6,752 bases of DNA from JBBTVO01 sp038058335. Lineage in GTDB: Bacteria > Patescibacteriota > Microgenomatia > Levybacterales > UBA12049. Both the position numbers and the translations under genes were made by a program. Where the stretch lies: positions 1 through 6,752 of the forward strand of contig JBBUBI010000050.1 in NCBI GenBank assembly GCA_038058335.1. The letters are read 5' to 3'. Within the stretch, counting starts at the first letter, position 1; every line of letters starts with the position of its first letter. Below are positions 5,528 through 6,752 of this stretch, piece after piece. The notes under the pieces were generated by a model. The model was given only the letters and a program-made list of their open reading frames with translations. It was not told the DNA's origin and did not search any database.

Positions 5528-6112
5528 CTAAAAGAATTTTGTGCCGTGTTTAATTTTTCCGGAAACTTGAATGCCAAATGTTGTGTCTCTGTTTTCCTGT
5601 GCTAAAACAGAAGGTTGCCCTAAATGAAATACGCTGGCTATGCAAACCAAATCTTCCACTTTTACTTTTAGCGCTCTTTCGCTTTGGTTAATTATTTCAT
5701 AAGTCTGTGGACCTTTCGATCCAGCATGAAGAGACGGCGCGGCAACATCAGTAGTCAATGGAAGGATTTTTCCTGTGCTTTCAGAAATAAATAATCCTTC
5801 CATGCAAAGGCCTATATCTGCGGGGACTTCTATATTTTCTGCGGTATGGCCCAATACAAGTACGCCGGGGGGAAATTCAATAAATCCGTTTTCGTCAGTA
5901 ACTTCATCTCTCCACATTTTCTCCCGAACCACTAAAGGAGTTTTTGTAGGATCGTAATTCGGAAACCAAAGTCCATAATCTTCCAGAATAGCTTGTCTTT
6001 CTCTAGCGTTTTTCTGAAACTTAAAATATTGTGCAACGTGGAGACGGACAATCTCTGTTCCTAGAAAATTTTCTTTAATATTTGCGACATTTACCCGCTC
6101 TATACTTGACAT
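5528..6112 (-). CDS. Divergent dCTP deaminase/dUTPase-fold protein
   Basis: Trimeric dCTP deaminases and dUTPases remove or make dUTP in pyrimidine nucleotide metabolism. The 194-residue product is of Dcd size. Residues 77-112 (GFIEFPPGVLVLGHTAENIE, then VPADIGLCMEGLF) follow the Dcd pattern of PPGE...L..T.E...LPADL....EGRSS, and 136-160 (QTYEIINQSERALKV, VEDLVCIASV) follows ITLE..N.G..PL.L..G..I.Q. Glu139 sits where the Dcd catalytic glutamate lies. However, the GRSSLAR motif that supplies the catalytic serine and arginine is replaced by EGLFISES (105-112), and the IDPGW turn is altered. It may therefore be non-catalytic, a nucleotide sensor, or a new subgroup. It starts at ATG 6112 just behind a strong promoter and ends with TAG. 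The fold is moderately supported; the function is open. Confidence 0.6.
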   Translation of the reverse strand: MSSIERVNVANIKENFLGTEIVRLHVAQYFKFQKNARERQAILEDYGLWFPNYDPTKTPLVVREKMWRDEVTDENGFIEFPPGVLVLGHTAENIEVPADIGLCMEGLFISESTGKILPLTTDVAAPSLHAGSKGPQTYEIINQSERALKVKVEDLVCIASVFHLGQPSVLAQENRDTTFGIQVSGKIKHGTKFF

Positions 6113-6119
6113 GCGGGAA

Positions 6120-6148
6120 ATTATAGTATTTTGCTATAAAGAAGTCAA
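6120..6148 (-). promoter_or_regulatory. Strong sigma-70-type promoter, leaderless start
   Basis: On the minus strand TTGACT (6148-6143), a 17-base spacer and TATAAT (6125-6120) form a near-consensus promoter. The -10 ends seven bases before the ATG at 6112, so the transcript should begin at or within a base or two of the start codon. A second TATAAT lies just upstream at 6155-6150 and could provide an alternative start about 30 bases before the ATG. No Shine-Dalgarno sequence could fit. Confidence 0.75.
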
Positions 6149-6176
6149 TATTATAGGATTACCAGCGGAAATGGGC
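6148..6176 (-). repeat. Direct repeat copy B: duplicated rpsG 3' end
   Basis: This segment matches 6586-6614 at 26 of 29 bases, with an uninterrupted 15-base identity (GGATTACCAGCGGAA). On the minus strand it still encodes A-H-F-R-W-stop, the last residues of S7, and the only difference in that coding part is a synonymous His codon. It lies just after the 127-aa gene's stop, so the two copies bracket that gene. Confidence 0.8.
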
Positions 6177-6186
6177 GGGGATTGAA

Positions 6187-6570
6187 TTAAGATTTTTCTG
6201 GAGTTGGTTCTTCTTCCGGAACTTTTTCTACCCAATTAGCCCAAGCCATTGTATTTGGAGACGGAGGACTTTTTACTTTAATACTATTCTCTATTGCTAT
6301 TCCTAGATCTGCTAATCTATAGAAAGACTCAGTTTCTCCATCTTCTCCGACTATTACAACGGGGACTAAGCCCTCATCTGATAGCACATCTGATTCACCA
6401 TCTGTTTCGTTCTTTGGGATATAAAACTTTTCTTGTCTTAGTGTTGGCGTTGCTATTCCGTAAGTCTCCTCATGAATATAAAGCTTATATAATTCGCCGC
6501 GTTTCAAATCAGCAATGTTCCTAACAATGGTGCCAATTTTTTCCGTCGGCTGCGCTTCAATTTTGCTCAT
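6187..6570 (-). CDS. Hypothetical protein, 127 aa, orphan after rpsG
   Basis: I do not recognise a family. The product is soluble, with no signal peptide or membrane segment. Residues 10-55 look like alternating beta strands (KIGTIVRNI, GELYKLYI, EKFYIPK), residues 67-90 give another strand pair (GLVPVVIVGEDGETESFYRL), and the C-terminus is proline- and glutamate-rich (EKVPEEEPTPEKS), probably disordered. Its ATG is 26 bases after the rpsG stop, so it could be co-transcribed with rpsG. There is no Shine-Dalgarno sequence; a weak TATCAC lies 12 bases before the ATG. It sits between two copies of the rpsG 3' end, which suggests it was inserted there. The stop is TAA. Confidence 0.65.
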   Translation of the reverse strand: MSKIEAQPTEKIGTIVRNIADLKRGELYKLYIHEETYGIATPTLRQEKFYIPKNETDGESDVLSDEGLVPVVIVGEDGETESFYRLADLGIAIENSIKVKSPPSPNTMAWANWVEKVPEEEPTPEKS

Positions 6571-6585
6571 AAGTAGCTGAAGGTG

Positions 6586-6614
6586 ATATTTTCGGATTAC
6601 CAGCGGAAGTGGGC
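6586..6614 (-). repeat. Direct repeat copy A: functional rpsG 3' end
   Basis: This segment holds the authentic last codons of rpsG, its TAA stop (6597-6599) and the first bases downstream. It is repeated at 6148-6176 with three differences in 29 bases. The distance between matching bases of the two copies is 438. Confidence 0.8.
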
Positions 6615-6752
6615 AAAGGCTTTGTTGGCTTCTGCCATGCGGTGCATTACATCTCTTTTTTTGATAGCTTCTCCTTTATTCTCGACTGCATCCATAAGCT
6701 CTGCCGCAAGCTTTTCAGCAAATGTATGATATTCTTTGTTTGGCCTTGATTT
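6597..6752 (-). CDS. rpsG: 30S ribosomal protein S7, C-terminal part
   Basis: Only the last 51 residues lie in the window; the 5' part is beyond the right edge. S7 is a primary 16S rRNA-binding protein that organises the head of the 30S subunit and contacts E-site tRNA. The translation contains NKEYHTFAEKLAAELMDA, ENKGEAIKKRDVMHRMAEAN and ends KAFAHFRW with TAA; E. coli S7 has [20 protein letters not shown] and KAFAHYRW at the same place. It ends right after FRW, the common short bacterial form, without the E. coli K12 extension. It is expected to lie in the str operon behind rpsL, but here fusA does not follow directly. Confidence 0.95.
   Translation of the reverse strand, partial: KSRPNKEYHTFAEKLAAELMDAVENKGEAIKKRDVMHRMAEANKAFAHFRW

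Overview
This is a bacterial chromosomal fragment built around a rearranged str (ribosomal protein/elongation factor) locus. On the minus strand, reading right to left, it carries the 3' end of rpsG (ribosomal protein S7), an orphan 127-aa gene, a divergent dCTP-deaminase/dUTPase-fold gene, fusA (EF-G), tuf (EF-Tu, interrupted by a run of exactly 100 N) and an 89-aa orphan. In most bacteria rpsG, fusA and tuf are adjacent. Here about 2.76 kb separates rpsG from fusA, and that space includes three genes on the opposite strand. The DNA is AT-rich, both TGA and TAG act as stops, and no gene start has a convincing Shine-Dalgarno sequence. Compact genes, many orphans, a scaffold gap and a possible homopolymer error suggest a metagenome-assembled genome. 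A candidate-phyla (Patescibacteria/Microgenomates-like) origin is my best guess, but it is inference, not shown.

Layout: 1-319 has no convincing gene but holds several hairpins and a patch that looks less AT-rich than its surroundings. 320-589 is a small orphan downstream of tuf. 652-1536 is tuf with its own promoter and leader. 1537-1696 holds that promoter plus a REP-like palindrome just after fusA. 1697-3832 is fusA. 3833-3969 is a divergent promoter region with low-complexity palindromic repeats. 3970-5526 is a plus-strand cluster: a PepE-like S51 peptidase, a flavin-fold (pyridoxamine-phosphate-oxidase-like) gene broken by a one-base frameshift in an A6 run, and a VOC/glyoxalase-fold protein whose ATG overlaps the stop of the restored preceding frame. 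This cluster converges, with one base between stops, on the minus-strand dCTP-deaminase-like gene. The 127-aa orphan and the end of rpsG follow.

The most interesting signals are two. First, a near-exact copy of the rpsG 3' end (A-H-F-R-W-stop plus downstream bases) lies beyond the 127-aa gene, so that gene looks like a small unit inserted at the end of rpsG with its terminus reconstituted. Second, -10 boxes sit only 5-9 bases before several start codons (one with a perfectly spaced -35), which implies leaderless or near-leaderless mRNAs. tuf and fusA instead appear to have 50-80 base leaders containing hairpins.

The translation genes form the housekeeping core. The plus-strand cluster (dipeptidase, flavoprotein fold, metal-binding VOC fold) looks like an accessory cassette. 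No known defence, CRISPR or transposase gene is visible.
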